NCBI RefSeq assembly: GCF_027257955.1
Contig: NZ_JANZNQ010000017.1
Coordinates: 1 to 64,000, forward strand
From: Zhongshania aquatica
GTDB lineage: Bacteria; Pseudomonadota; Gammaproteobacteria; Pseudomonadales; Spongiibacteraceae
Direction of reading: 5' to 3'
DNA length: 64,000 bases
Below, piece after piece: positions 1 through 7,461 of this stretch. Under the pieces are notes generated by a model. That model ran no database searches. It saw nothing but the letters and a program-made list of their open reading frames with translations, and was not told the origin of the DNA. Position 1 is the first letter of the stretch, and every line of letters starts with the position of its first letter. The position numbers and the translations under genes are program-made.

Positions 1-129
1 GAGTATGCAACCGAGTGGCTTTGGTTTTACAATCATGAACGCCCCCATAAAGCCAACAATGGGAAGCCACCATTGATGGCTGCTTAACTTCTACTTTGAG
101 CATCAGCTAAAAATGGGAGGATTACCACA
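1..129 (+). mobile_element. Right end of an IS3-family insertion sequence (3' end of transposase OrfB)
   Basis: Frame 1 is open from the first base to a TAA at 85-87 and gives 28 residues with the IS3 OrfB C-terminal signature: W-x-W-x-Y-N-H-E-R-P-H, then G-K-P-P. About 40 noncoding bases follow and end in GGAGGATTACCA (about 116-127), which looks like the terminal inverted repeat with the usual CA end. The rest of the element lies left of the window. The exact outer end (127 or 129) is a guess, because the left terminus cannot be seen. The insertion cuts the metallophosphoesterase gene on the opposite strand. Confidence 0.8.
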
Positions 130-554
130 TTGCCATTTTTGATGATATGAAAGTCATACACGTTCACTTCAGCGTCACGTTTTCCTGTAGTTGGGCTTAC
201 GCCCGGCACCGCATCAAACCCTGTCCATAGCGTACATCCAAGGAACAGGACGTCATTAATGATGATGCTTTCATTCTCCAAAACAGACGCGTTGGATACA
301 GCGGCGAGTGTTGATTTGATAGAGGGCAATACATCATGGTAGTTCTGGTAATAATATTCGTGATTACCTAGCACTAAGATCACGTGCGCGTTTGGGTGAT
401 CGGTGGCGACACGTATTACATAATCGGGAACATCATCAGCGAGCCAAATGTCACCGGCCAAAATGATGACGTCTGCTTCTTCTGGAAATTCAGGCGCGGC
501 ATTGGCGTCGAATTCCAAGTGCAGATCTGATGAGACATGTATTTTCAGTGGCAT
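84..554 (-). pseudogene. Metallophosphoesterase, 3' end replaced by the IS3 element
   Basis: The 156-residue product has the N-terminal half of a calcineurin-like metallophosphoesterase: SDLHLEF (about residues 9-15), AGDI (about 34-37) and GNHEYY (about 63-68), which supply the first metal ligands. Complete family members run to roughly 240-280 residues and carry further His motifs in the second half, absent here. About the last 13 codons (from VILPF onward) are read from the terminal repeat of the IS3 element, so the C-terminus is chimeric and the stop lies inside the IS. Loss of activity is inferred from the missing ligands. The start at 554 follows the conserved beta strand (MPLKIHVSSD). 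A decayed copy of its 5' end lies at about 1889-2065. Confidence 0.8.
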
Positions 555-668
555 ATATCAACTCAATGTAATTTTCGCGTCACGGGCTTTTCAAGTAAAC
601 TCGCCTGCCGATGGTTACCCAGTGATTAAGTGGTGGATCATCTATTTTTAGCTCTAGCAATATTGATG

Positions 669-1862
669 CTAAGAGTTTAACTCTGGAAAGTAATAGCTTT
701 CTGCGTGCTCTGGAATAGCCCATGACAAGGGGGAGCAGCTACTGGTTTCTGATAACAGTCCCTCTGCTTTTAGTTGCTGCACTGTTGCTCTGATAGTGCG
801 CTCTGATCTTCCATGGAACATCTCGTAAATTTCTCGTCGCTCAATAGTACCTGTAACGAAAGCGCGCTCAAGGAGAGCGCTGGCCTCAGGCGGTAGTTTT
901 CCGTACCTAGGTATTCTTCCTTCGTTACGGGCCTGTACATACCTATTAATCCGTTGGATCATGCCATCAAATTGAAGCAATTCAGCGGTGTAATCCACCT
1001 GATCCAAAGCGGTGTCTAGCATGTAATCGCAGAATGCGATTAATTCCTTTTCTGACAAGTTGCCGCGGCCATCGTAATCTCCCTGGCGCGGAATGTCGGC
1101 TTGATGCAGCCGCAGCTTATACTGAGCGTGAGAGCGAGCTAGGCCGCGACTCATGACCCACAGCCCGACACCGCTAACACCAATTTGTCTAAGGTATTCG
1201 TCTGTGAAAAGCCGTGCTACTCGTCCATTTCCATCTAGGAAAGGATGTATCCATACTAGTCGATGATGTGCGGCCATTCCCGCAATGATTGGAGTTAGTC
1301 CCGCACGCTTAGAGCCGTAAACGTCTTGGAATCGAGACATGAATGAGTGTAAATCGTTGGCCTCCGGCGGAACGTGACGGCCCACGATAACATCGCGATT
1401 TCGAAATGCACCTGGCACTAGGGTAGACCCGTTTTTCGGGGTGTCATTTGTTATCAGCAGCGCGCTGTCAGGCATAGTTTGATAAAGGACGCGATGTAGC
1501 TCACACAGGAAGTCGCGAGAGCACAAGGTTTTCAGGTCGACGTTCTGTTCTCTGAGCCAATCCTGCGCCTGCATGTGCGCAAGCGACTCCAGTTGTAGGC
1601 CCCTTGCTGTGGCGTCGGCACTTAAATCACCAGTGGCGGCTCGGCGTATTGCCCACGGTTTTGTGTTATTCCCTTCGATCAGGTTGGAAAAATAGGAGTT
1701 AACCGCTCGCATGTGTTTTTCTAAGATGAGCTTAACAGGCGCGGCCGCTTTACCGGCAAGCGCACTGGATTTCCGTTCTAGCTCAAGTGCTTTTTCTGGC
1801 AACACCGATCGAGCAATGCTTTGCTCTGATGGTAAATAGGGTTCCGCGAAAGATGGGGTCAT
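669..1862 (-). CDS. Fic family protein (class II, putative AMP-transferase)
   Basis: Fic proteins transfer AMP or a related group to target hydroxyls. The catalytic motif HPFLDGNGRVAR is intact (about residues 206-217 from this start). An N-terminal inhibitory helix motif S-N-L-I-E-G-N (about 60-66) fits [S/T]xxxE[G/N], so the enzyme should be a self-inhibited class II Fic in which the Glu blocks ATP. A winged-helix-like region follows at the C-terminus (after about residue 320), as in many stand-alone Fic proteins, suggesting DNA binding or autoregulation. I chose the ATG at 1862. A GTG at 1892 would add ten residues and overlap the stop of the upstream remnant. No separate antitoxin gene adjoins it. 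The gene lies between a truncated metallophosphoesterase gene and a decayed copy of the same gene. Confidence 0.9.
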   Translation of the reverse strand: MTPSFAEPYLPSEQSIARSVLPEKALELERKSSALAGKAAAPVKLILEKHMRAVNSYFSNLIEGNNTKPWAIRRAATGDLSADATARGLQLESLAHMQAQDWLREQNVDLKTLCSRDFLCELHRVLYQTMPDSALLITNDTPKNGSTLVPGAFRNRDVIVGRHVPPEANDLHSFMSRFQDVYGSKRAGLTPIIAGMAAHHRLVWIHPFLDGNGRVARLFTDEYLRQIGVSGVGLWVMSRGLARSHAQYKLRLHQADIPRQGDYDGRGNLSEKELIAFCDYMLDTALDQVDYTAELLQFDGMIQRINRYVQARNEGRIPRYGKLPPEASALLERAFVTGTIERREIYEMFHGRSERTIRATVQQLKAEGLLSETSSCSPLSWAIPEHAESYYFPELNS

Positions 1863-1888
1863 AGTTTTACCAAGTGCCTGTCGATAGA

Positions 1889-2020
1889 TCACAGCTTAGG
1901 ATCACCTCGCATAATTTCACTGGCGAATAAGATAACATCTGATTGTCCCAGAAATATAAGCACCACATTGGCGTCGAATTTCACGTGTAAATTCGGTGCC
2001 CCTTGTGTTTTCAGCCGCAT
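1889..2020 (-). pseudogene. Decayed duplicate of the metallophosphoesterase 5' end
   Basis: A 43-residue reading frame (MRLKTQGAPNLHVKFDANV and on) aligns without gaps to the first part of the metallophosphoesterase at 84-554 (MPLKIHVSSDLHLEFDANA). The metal-binding SDLH has become PNLH and AGDI has become ASEI, so it cannot be a functional enzyme. Similarity continues upstream of the ATG: ACTCAATGTAATT and TCACGGGCTTT occur before both genes (about 561-595 and 2026-2060). The copy therefore includes the leader. The frame ends in a TGA that overlaps a potential GTG start of the Fic gene. Confidence 0.7.
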
Positions 2021-2057
2021 ATACAAACTCAATGTAATTGATAGTCTCACGGGCTTT

Positions 2058-2996
2058 CTATATATGCTCTGGACCAATACTACCAAACTCTGATCGATTG
2101 GCCGCCCATGATACGCCAACCTGAACAACAAGCATGTTTATCATGACACCTCCCTTGGTCGAGGCAACCAAATACAGAGAATGTCCATCTGCTTCAGACA
2201 TCAACGCGAGGCATAAACGCTCATTGATTTGCTTCCGATACTCTTCATCGTAGATTGTGAAGCTGCGCCTACCTATTAGCGTGTCTACCCTGATTACTTT
2301 TGGGTTAACTCCCGATATTCCCTCTATTTTGGCAATAGTTGTGAGCATGGAAAGTGCTTGATGCCGATCTATCATTAGATCTAAGCCTGCATGATCAGCA
2401 TCATTTATAGCCTCATCAATACACCCTAGCTCCCACTCCTCCCACGGAATGGCGTCTTCATGCTGAGGGGGCTTGGGTGGTGAGGGAATTAAATGTAATG
2501 TCGGCGGCATTTTCGAAGCCGCCCTGCTCGCTAGTATTTCATCGTTACTGAGTTGTTTCTCTTGCATAGCCTGAGAGACTAATGCGTTTCTTACAAGTTC
2601 ACTATGACCATTTACGATCACCTGAAGTGGTGTACAGCCTCGCCAATCTATATTTGTCGCGTTAATCCATTTGAGTGCTTCATCACTGTCAAATCGTGTA
2701 CGTAAAATTAGATCGCACACAATGAGGCTTTCAGGGCCACCACGATATAACGTATTCCAAGTTGCGATAATTTGAGACTGGGAATGAGTAGGCACGGCCC
2801 AAATCATGAATAGCTCGTGCGCCCACTGATAGGCCCGAAGAGTTGTGATATTCCATGAATAATAGTCAGCCTTCTTTTGAAGTTCGAGCGGTAGCGGGAT
2901 ACCAAGTTCTCTTGCAAAACCGCAACTCATGATAGTAACCAGTTGCTCTTCATCGGATTGCTGAGTCGTTGCGGTTTCCCTGTTATTTGTTTTCAT
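2058..2996 (-). CDS. Hypothetical protein with a ParS/Xre-type antitoxin-like segment
   Basis: I do not recognise the full-length protein (312 residues). The start at 2996 is chosen because AAAGGAG sits just upstream; a longer frame to 3086 lacks a comparable site. The first half holds a helical segment ending in GCTPLQVIVNGHSELV (about residues 130-145), which resembles the toxin-binding domain of MbcA/ParS/Xre antitoxins (G-x-x-P-L-x-x-x-x-x-G). A proline-rich linker follows (about 170-182, PSPPKPPQHED), then an acidic C-terminal domain of about 120 residues with no motif I know. The 3' end runs into the duplicated metallophosphoesterase leader, so the original C-terminus may have been altered. 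No RES-type toxin is adjacent. Confidence 0.5.
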   Translation of the reverse strand: MKTNNRETATTQQSDEEQLVTIMSCGFARELGIPLPLELQKKADYYSWNITTLRAYQWAHELFMIWAVPTHSQSQIIATWNTLYRGGPESLIVCDLILRTRFDSDEALKWINATNIDWRGCTPLQVIVNGHSELVRNALVSQAMQEKQLSNDEILASRAASKMPPTLHLIPSPPKPPQHEDAIPWEEWELGCIDEAINDADHAGLDLMIDRHQALSMLTTIAKIEGISGVNPKVIRVDTLIGRRSFTIYDEEYRKQINERLCLALMSEADGHSLYLVASTKGGVMINMLVVQVGVSWAANRSEFGSIGPEHI

Positions 2997-3189
2997 GACT
3001 CTCCTTTTACATTCGGACCACTTGTTTGTTATACATGAGACACGGATACTTCGGTATGAAAAGCTCTCGTGCCAGGTTATAGCCAAATCAGGTGGGGACT
3101 TCCAAGTGAGATACTAGCATTGTGACGGCAGAACTTTCTTTCGTATTCATGAATTCTTATTAGTGTATAAGCACTCTGAGGGCACGGCT

Positions 3190-3639
3190 ATGAATAGTGA
3201 TTCAACTAAATCCCCACCCCCAGCAGCTGATAGCACTACGCTAACGCTCAGGGCACTTCGTGCAATCAATGCGCTTAAATGGCTTTCTCCTATTGACTCC
3301 CTGGTAAGCACCGGTTCCCGTGATTTTGGGCGCAGCATCGAGTTCAATTTGAATCTGGTGACGCAAGGGAGCGTATTGCTATTAAAGCTGCGCAAGCGGG
3401 ATACGGCCGTGGTAATGAGCGTGAAGCATTACGAGGAAATACTACACTTTAAGGCACTTTACGAAGAGTTAGTTGAGCACGCTAAAGTTTTAAAGATGGA
3501 AGATGAAACTGATGAATATGAGGCATTGTATCAGCGCGTTTCGTCAGCAAAATCGCGCAAGGCTGCTGACCACTTGTTTAGCGCCAGCAGCGCAGACCTA
3601 CACAAAACTTATAAGCAGGGTAAAACGGAATCAACATGA
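3190..3639 (+). CDS. Phd/YefM-like antitoxin-type protein
   Basis: The 149-residue product has a central stretch (about residues 60-100: LLLKLRKRDTAVVMSVKHYE then helix) with the pattern of Phd/YefM antitoxins, where a beta hairpin precedes V-x-x-x-x-Y-E. An N-terminal extension rich in Ser/Thr/Pro and a charged C-terminal helix flank it. The start at 3190 is preferred over 3163 because GAGGGCAC lies upstream and the nine extra residues look non-coding. The stop overlaps an ATG (ATGA at 3636-3639), the usual arrangement with a toxin gene, but the downstream frame is only 20 codons. Antitoxin identity is inferred from the fold pattern only. Confidence 0.5.
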   Translation: MNSDSTKSPPPAADSTTLTLRALRAINALKWLSPIDSLVSTGSRDFGRSIEFNLNLVTQGSVLLLKLRKRDTAVVMSVKHYEEILHFKALYEELVEHAKVLKMEDETDEYEALYQRVSSAKSRKAADHLFSASSADLHKTYKQGKTEST

Positions 3640-3698
3640 TTACTGTTACAGCTGATGTGAACGATGCCGAAAAAAGATCGATAGTCGGCGCCCGTTGA
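3636..3698 (+). pseudogene. 20-codon stub coupled to the Phd-like gene (lost partner gene?)
   Basis: An ATG overlaps the stop of the Phd-like gene (ATGA) and opens a frame of 20 residues beginning MITVTADVNDAEKR. Such overlaps normally couple antitoxin and toxin translation. The frame stops where sequence resembling mobile-element junk starts (CCCCAGTTACCC, then ATTGACCC repeats), so a longer partner may have been deleted. The stub is too short to assign. Confidence 0.35.
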
Positions 3699-4257
3699 TT
3701 TACTTCCCCAGTTACCCTGCCAATCGCTTGTAAAATTGACCCACCATCATCCCCTTATGTCTTTGAACGACCTGTCCCTATTGACCCCTGATTCACTCAA
3801 ACGAATGTGCAAAAACCGGTTACAATTGGTTTGAGTTTCATTTCAATTAAACAGTAAAAAAATCTGCTTTATTCTCAGTGTCGAACATCTTACCCCAATC
3901 TATACTTCTTTCTGGTGCAGACTCTTGATCGTCTCTTACAAAGACCTCACGACAGGATGCTGTTTCACTAGGTCGAAAATCCCGTCTCAGTTATCCTACC
4001 TTGCGACTGGAACTATTATAGGCTGATCGTAATTTCATACGCTGCAATGAAGTACTTTATGTTCTTTTTTCTCAGTTTGTTCAACCTTGATCTATTCACT
4101 AGTTTGAGCAAGACACAATATGTATATCACTTCCATTGTTGATAGCGGCTGTCATATGATTTTAGGAGTTTGATTTACATATTGAGATCGTTATCTATTT
4201 GTCAGAGCAGAATCAATTGTTTATGATATTTTGAAAGTGACCAACTTTGGTGCCACT
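3699..4257. other. Gene-free interval, possible insertion-sequence debris
   Basis: No credible reading frame is visible. At 3735-3790 two TTGACCC blocks in direct orientation (near 3737 and 3780) with CCC-rich neighbours recall the ends of IS21-type elements, but I cannot define terminal repeats. The rest (3830-4230) is AT-rich and probably holds the promoter of the next gene. Confidence 0.35.
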
Positions 4258-4692
4258 ATGACGCCAACCCTTTTAGACCAATTATCTGCTATTCAATCTA
4301 ATCCAGAAGTTAGCGGCGTTGTGCTACCCGCTATTTTCAAAATAATGGAGCTGTGGTCATTTAGCCTAGATGATCAAATGATTCTTCTTGGCCTCAGTGA
4401 CGAAGGGTTACTGCAGAACTGGAAAGCAAACCCCGAGAGCGTCGAATTGACGATCGATAATATTGAGAGGATTAGCTACATTCTTGGCATTTTTAAATCA
4501 TTAGAGATCTTGTTGCCGGATGCTCAGATCGCGGATAACTGGTTGAGTACGCCCAATGACAATTCAATTTTCAGTGGCGTGTCGCCTAAATCCCGTTTAC
4601 TTTCTGGATCGATCGCTGATTTGGCTGAGGTAAGAGATTTCCTACAGAAAGTCGCTTCTGGACTTGGGCCTGCTGAAATATTTTCAGCGTAA
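4258..4692 (+). CDS. MbcA/ParS/Xre-type antitoxin-like protein
   Basis: The 144-residue product has the two-part layout of Xre/MbcA/ParS antitoxins. A helix-turn-helix-like N-terminal half (about residues 30-80: LGLSDEGLLQNWKANPES, then IERISYILGIFKSLEIL) is followed by a C-terminal toxin-binding domain. The signature W-L-S-T-P-N-D-N-S-I-F-S-G-V-S-P (about 104-119) and the ending GSIADLAEVRDFLQ are close to the family pattern WLxxPNxxFxGxxPxxxLxxGxxxDLxxVRxYL. Cognate RES or NAD-degrading toxins normally sit directly downstream; none is present, so this antitoxin looks orphaned. The ATG at 4258 is chosen; a TTG at 4231 would add nine residues. Confidence 0.7.
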   Translation: MTPTLLDQLSAIQSNPEVSGVVLPAIFKIMELWSFSLDDQMILLGLSDEGLLQNWKANPESVELTIDNIERISYILGIFKSLEILLPDAQIADNWLSTPNDNSIFSGVSPKSRLLSGSIADLAEVRDFLQKVASGLGPAEIFSA

Positions 4693-4946
4693 CGTTGGGT
4701 AATTAAATTTAGAACGATACTGCAAAACTTGTTGGTTACGACCGACTTTCTCGGGGAGAGCGCTCAGGTATCTCAGATGCAAAGCTATTGAAGCTTAAGA
4801 TTAATTGCTTTAATCGACTAGCGTGGCTCAAACCGTGCGCTTCAAGCCTATTAATATACATATATTTATATAATTCAAGGTGTTGTGCTTAAATAGGTTA
4901 CAACATTTATACATTTGCATGATTGCTAAATTACACTGAGGTTTAT

Positions 4947-5438
4947 ATGGGTGGCCCGAAATCAGATGACCTTCTTCTGATCGATGCTAGAAACGCAGAG
5001 CGTTGCAATAAACTGCGGGAAGAAGCATTGATGCGCGGTGCTGGGCTTAAAGACTTTTGGCTAAGTCAGCTAGGTGGGGCCATAACAACATCTTTAATGG
5101 CTCATAAGCTGGGCGTAGATGAAGATACATTAGAGGCATATAGATTAAGTGGGAACGTGCTTGGCTTGCAATTTGAAGGTGATTACAGATATCCCATCTG
5201 GCAGATCAATGATCAGCGTAAAGTTATAGCGGGGCTCGATAAGATTCTGTTAGTGATGAATGATTCAGTGGCGTTTAAAGCTGATTGGTCAAAATTGATG
5301 TTTTTTGTTGAGCGTAACCCCTTGCTTCTGTTGGAGCTTGGTGACGATCTTGCTATCCCTGCGGTAGCTTTACGTGATGGGCATATTGATGCAGTTATAA
5401 AGGCGGTATCTGTTTATATGACTCATGGATGTTATTAG
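4947..5438 (+). CDS. Helix-turn-helix protein with ParS-like C-terminal domain
   Basis: The 163-residue product has an N-terminal DNA-binding segment (about 43-85: ITTSLMAHKLGVDEDTLEAY, then VLGLQFEGDYRYPIWQ). It resembles proteins in which an excisionase-like HTH is followed by R-Y-P-x-W-Q and a degenerate MbcA/ParS domain (about 105-155: FFVERNPLLL, then ALRDGHIDAVI). A GAGG motif seven bases before the ATG at 4947 decides the start. It is the second ParS-like gene in a row, same strand, separated by 254 bases of very AT-rich sequence (TATATA runs near 4855-4875) likely to contain its own promoter. The partner is unknown. Confidence 0.55.
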   Translation: MGGPKSDDLLLIDARNAERCNKLREEALMRGAGLKDFWLSQLGGAITTSLMAHKLGVDEDTLEAYRLSGNVLGLQFEGDYRYPIWQINDQRKVIAGLDKILLVMNDSVAFKADWSKLMFFVERNPLLLLELGDDLAIPAVALRDGHIDAVIKAVSVYMTHGCY

Positions 5439-5636
5439 TTGTATTCTATGTTAATCCCGTCGAATTGGGGGTAATTGAATCACCCTTAAAGTGTCCACTG
5501 TGGTCATCTAATGTCGTAAATTAGTGCAAGGTATTATATGGGGTGATTTGCATACTATATTGATCAGCGAGCCGAGCGCTTGTTGACGACTCATAGTGCA
5601 AATTTACCGTTTGCATATCAAGTGGTTATAGATCAG

Positions 5637-6161
5637 ATGAAATGGAACGAGAATGCCAAGGTTATCATAGAAAATCGTGGGCTGACTTATGCGGACCTAG
5701 TGTCAATAATTGGCGTTAAAACAAGCAACGACGTAGCACAAATTCTTTCCGGGCGACGCAACCCTACGCCTCAGCAGCTAAAGAATTTAGCAGATTTTCT
5801 GGGCGTAAAAATCGACGACTTCTTTACGTTTTCGGCAGCTGAGCCTACGCCACTGCCGGAGGAGCTAGTGCGGGCCATACGCGAACAGCCTGTAAAGCCC
5901 TTGGGACATCGGTACGACTGGTCTAACCCCGGTGGTTTACGTCCTGAAGTTATGATTTATAAAGTTCTACGAGCCGAACGGTTCGAGGATATACTCGAGG
6001 TATGTTATCAATATGGAATTGATAAGGTATATGAGGTATTTCACTCAATGACGCACTTCCCATCCAGTAGATCAAGCATCGAGAGAACGCTTGGCAATAT
6101 TCAATATGGGATAGAAATGGCGAAAGCAGAAGCTAAAGCAGATAGCGAAAGTAATTTGTAG
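5637..6161 (+). CDS. XRE-family HTH protein with unknown C-terminal domain
   Basis: A Cro/C1-type HTH occupies the first 60 residues (GLTYADLVSIIGVKTSNDVA, then LSGRRNPTPQQLKNLADFLG and DDFF). The C-terminal domain (about 85-165) begins RYDWSNPGG and continues with a helical region, DILEVCYQYGIDKVYEVF. I recall this combination from uncharacterised proteins next to nucleotidyltransferase or ParS-type toxin genes, but I do not know its function. The ATG at 5637 is taken because the HTH begins there; a TTG at 5580 would add 19 residues without a domain. It follows the two ParS-like genes on the same strand. Confidence 0.6.
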   Translation: MKWNENAKVIIENRGLTYADLVSIIGVKTSNDVAQILSGRRNPTPQQLKNLADFLGVKIDDFFTFSAAEPTPLPEELVRAIREQPVKPLGHRYDWSNPGGLRPEVMIYKVLRAERFEDILEVCYQYGIDKVYEVFHSMTHFPSSRSSIERTLGNIQYGIEMAKAEAKADSESNL

Positions 6162-6301
6162 TCCTACTGCGATACTAAGTTAGACTGGATTCATATGCTA
6201 GACGAAGCTCTATAGGAATTGAATGGGTACAGGGAGAGCGTGTCACTGTCAGATCAATTGTGAGCTACTACAGTTAAGCACATCATTTTTTGTGAAAGTT
6301 G

Positions 6302-6467
6302 TTACGAACAGCCCGAGTCATCCGCGTTATCCGTTGTGCCGAATACCGCATCCCAATCCACATTGCGGTCTGGGTCAGGCAGTTGATTCAGCAGCTGTCT
6401 GGATGAGTTGATATAAGTCTTTGCTTACCGAGGCAACAAGTTGAATGTCTTCATTTGGCGTTTTCAT
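6302..6467 (-). pseudogene. Frameshifted small acidic protein, paralogue of the gene at 7040
   Basis: A GGGAGA ribosome-binding site precedes an ATG at 6467; this frame (MKTPNEDIQLVASVSKDLYQ and on) stops after 30 codons at 6375. The +1 frame continues as QLPDPDRNVDWDAVFGTTDN and ends at 6302. Its DPDRNVDWDAVF matches DQDRVVSWDEVF near the end of the intact protein at 7040-7270, so the locus looks like one gene broken by a one-base change near 6385-6400. It might be an antitoxin-type protein (acidic C-terminus); this is a guess. Confidence 0.5.
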
Positions 6468-6749
6468 ATCTTCTCCCGGTCGCTACTTTATTGACAAATA
6501 ATGTCGGGTGCAGGGTATTTTTCATAATATTTGAAGGATGACATATGTGGGGTAATGGGTAATCGACAAATCAACTATAAATTATTTGAAAAGTCGTATT
6601 ATTGATAGCTCGTCGGATACCGAGGAATTCTACTGTTAAATTATCCTGAGAGTGATAGATTTGCGAGCCGCTTCGACCGAGTTATCGAGATTTGGCTTCA
6701 TTTAGAACGACTTCCATACCGTTTTATTATTGCGCAGGAAGTGCTGCGC
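6468..6749. other. Gene-free AT-rich spacer
   Basis: No supported gene. The interval contains the promoter-side sequence of the frameshifted gene at 6302-6467 and, at its right edge, the beginning of an RHS fragment. The weak open frame before 6750 on the plus strand has no start and no similarity that I recognise. Confidence 0.4.
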
Positions 6750-6908
6750 TACGCGAGTTATGACTACAACGGCAATGGTCAACAAACTCAAGTAACAGGC
6801 AGCAACAACAATACCGCCAGCTACACTTATGATGGGCCTTGCGTGCCAGCTTGCCAGATAGAGCGTTTGAAGAGTTCTGGTACACCACTGAAGTTTTTTT
6901 CGAGTTGA
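6750..6908 (+). pseudogene. RHS/YD-repeat protein fragment
   Basis: The plus-strand frame reads YASYDYNGNGQQTQVTG, then SNNNTASYTYDG, i.e. about one and a half YD repeats (Y-D-Y-N-G-N-G and Y-T-Y-D) typical of RHS proteins. It ends 25 codons later at a TGA (6906-6908) after unrelated sequence. There is no start codon or upstream repeat array, so this is a relic. RHS genes are large polymorphic toxins or surface proteins and recombine often. Confidence 0.55.
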
Positions 6909-7039
6909 GTTAGTCTGAGTAATACATAGAAGTACGGTTTTTGCATTGCGCATTCCCAGAAACCTGGTTAGCGGCAAGTGCAACCGCCGACGGGAACGGT
7001 ATACTCATTATTGTGCCTTCCTGAATGAGATGATCCACT

Positions 7040-7270
7040 ATGACTGAACCGACCGACAAAAAACCGCTAGAAAAGCTTCGTGGCAGCGTACTGGAGTACG
7101 ATGACCCTTTGCAACCAGCCGCAGAAGTCGGTGACTGGGACGCATTTTTTGACGCAGCTACTCAGGATCAAATCGGGGAAGACTTTGTCCGAGGAGATCA
7201 AAGCCCAGACCAAGACAGAGTTGTGAGTTGGGATGAGGTGTTTGATAGCGAAGATGGGGCCGATGAGTAG
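7040..7270 (+). CDS. Small acidic protein with repeated W-D-x-x-F motif
   Basis: The 76-residue product is strongly acidic, with two related motifs, GDWDAFFD (about 32-39) and SWDEVFD (about 63-70). The latter lies in DQDRVVSWDEVF, which is shared with the frameshifted paralogue at 6302-6467. GAGATGATCC precedes the ATG. The acidic, probably unstructured tail with an aromatic-acidic motif is what short antitoxins often show, but no toxin is identifiable. It is followed after 32 bases by a 43-codon frame with a CxxC motif on the same strand. Confidence 0.5.
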   Translation: MTEPTDKKPLEKLRGSVLEYDDPLQPAAEVGDWDAFFDAATQDQIGEDFVRGDQSPDQDRVVSWDEVFDSEDGADE

Positions 7271-7302
7271 GAATTCCCCTGACAATTGTTGGCAATTGCA
7301 CT

Positions 7303-7434
7303 ATGGAACACACAAAAAAGACTGTTCTAGAGATTAATGCACTTGTCGCGGTGACCTGCGATATCTGTCAGCGCTACTTGAAAGACAAGTTGGGCAGCTA
7401 TCTAAGATTTGAAGCGTACCCGAACCCAGCATAA
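7303..7434 (+). CDS. Possible 43-residue CxxC protein (tentative)
   Basis: The ATG at 7303 opens a frame beginning MEHTKKTVLEINALVAVTCD and then ICQRYLKDKLG, ending at 7434. A single CDIC pair could be half of a zinc knuckle, or a truncated zinc-ribbon protein. No good ribosome-binding site is visible. It lies just downstream of the acidic protein on the same strand, so it could be its partner or a relic. Confidence 0.3.
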   Translation: MEHTKKTVLEINALVAVTCDICQRYLKDKLGSYLRFEAYPNPA

Positions 7435-7461
7435 GCTCAAGGCATACTAAAAGCTAATTTT

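Noticed and set aside
6223-6411. 62-codon plus-strand open frame
   Set aside because: It is antisense to the frameshifted acidic gene, has no ribosome-binding site and has a composition unlike a protein.
6702-6983. 93-codon minus-strand frame with a hydrophobic stretch
   Set aside because: It is antisense to the RHS fragment, whose plus-strand reading is far better supported.
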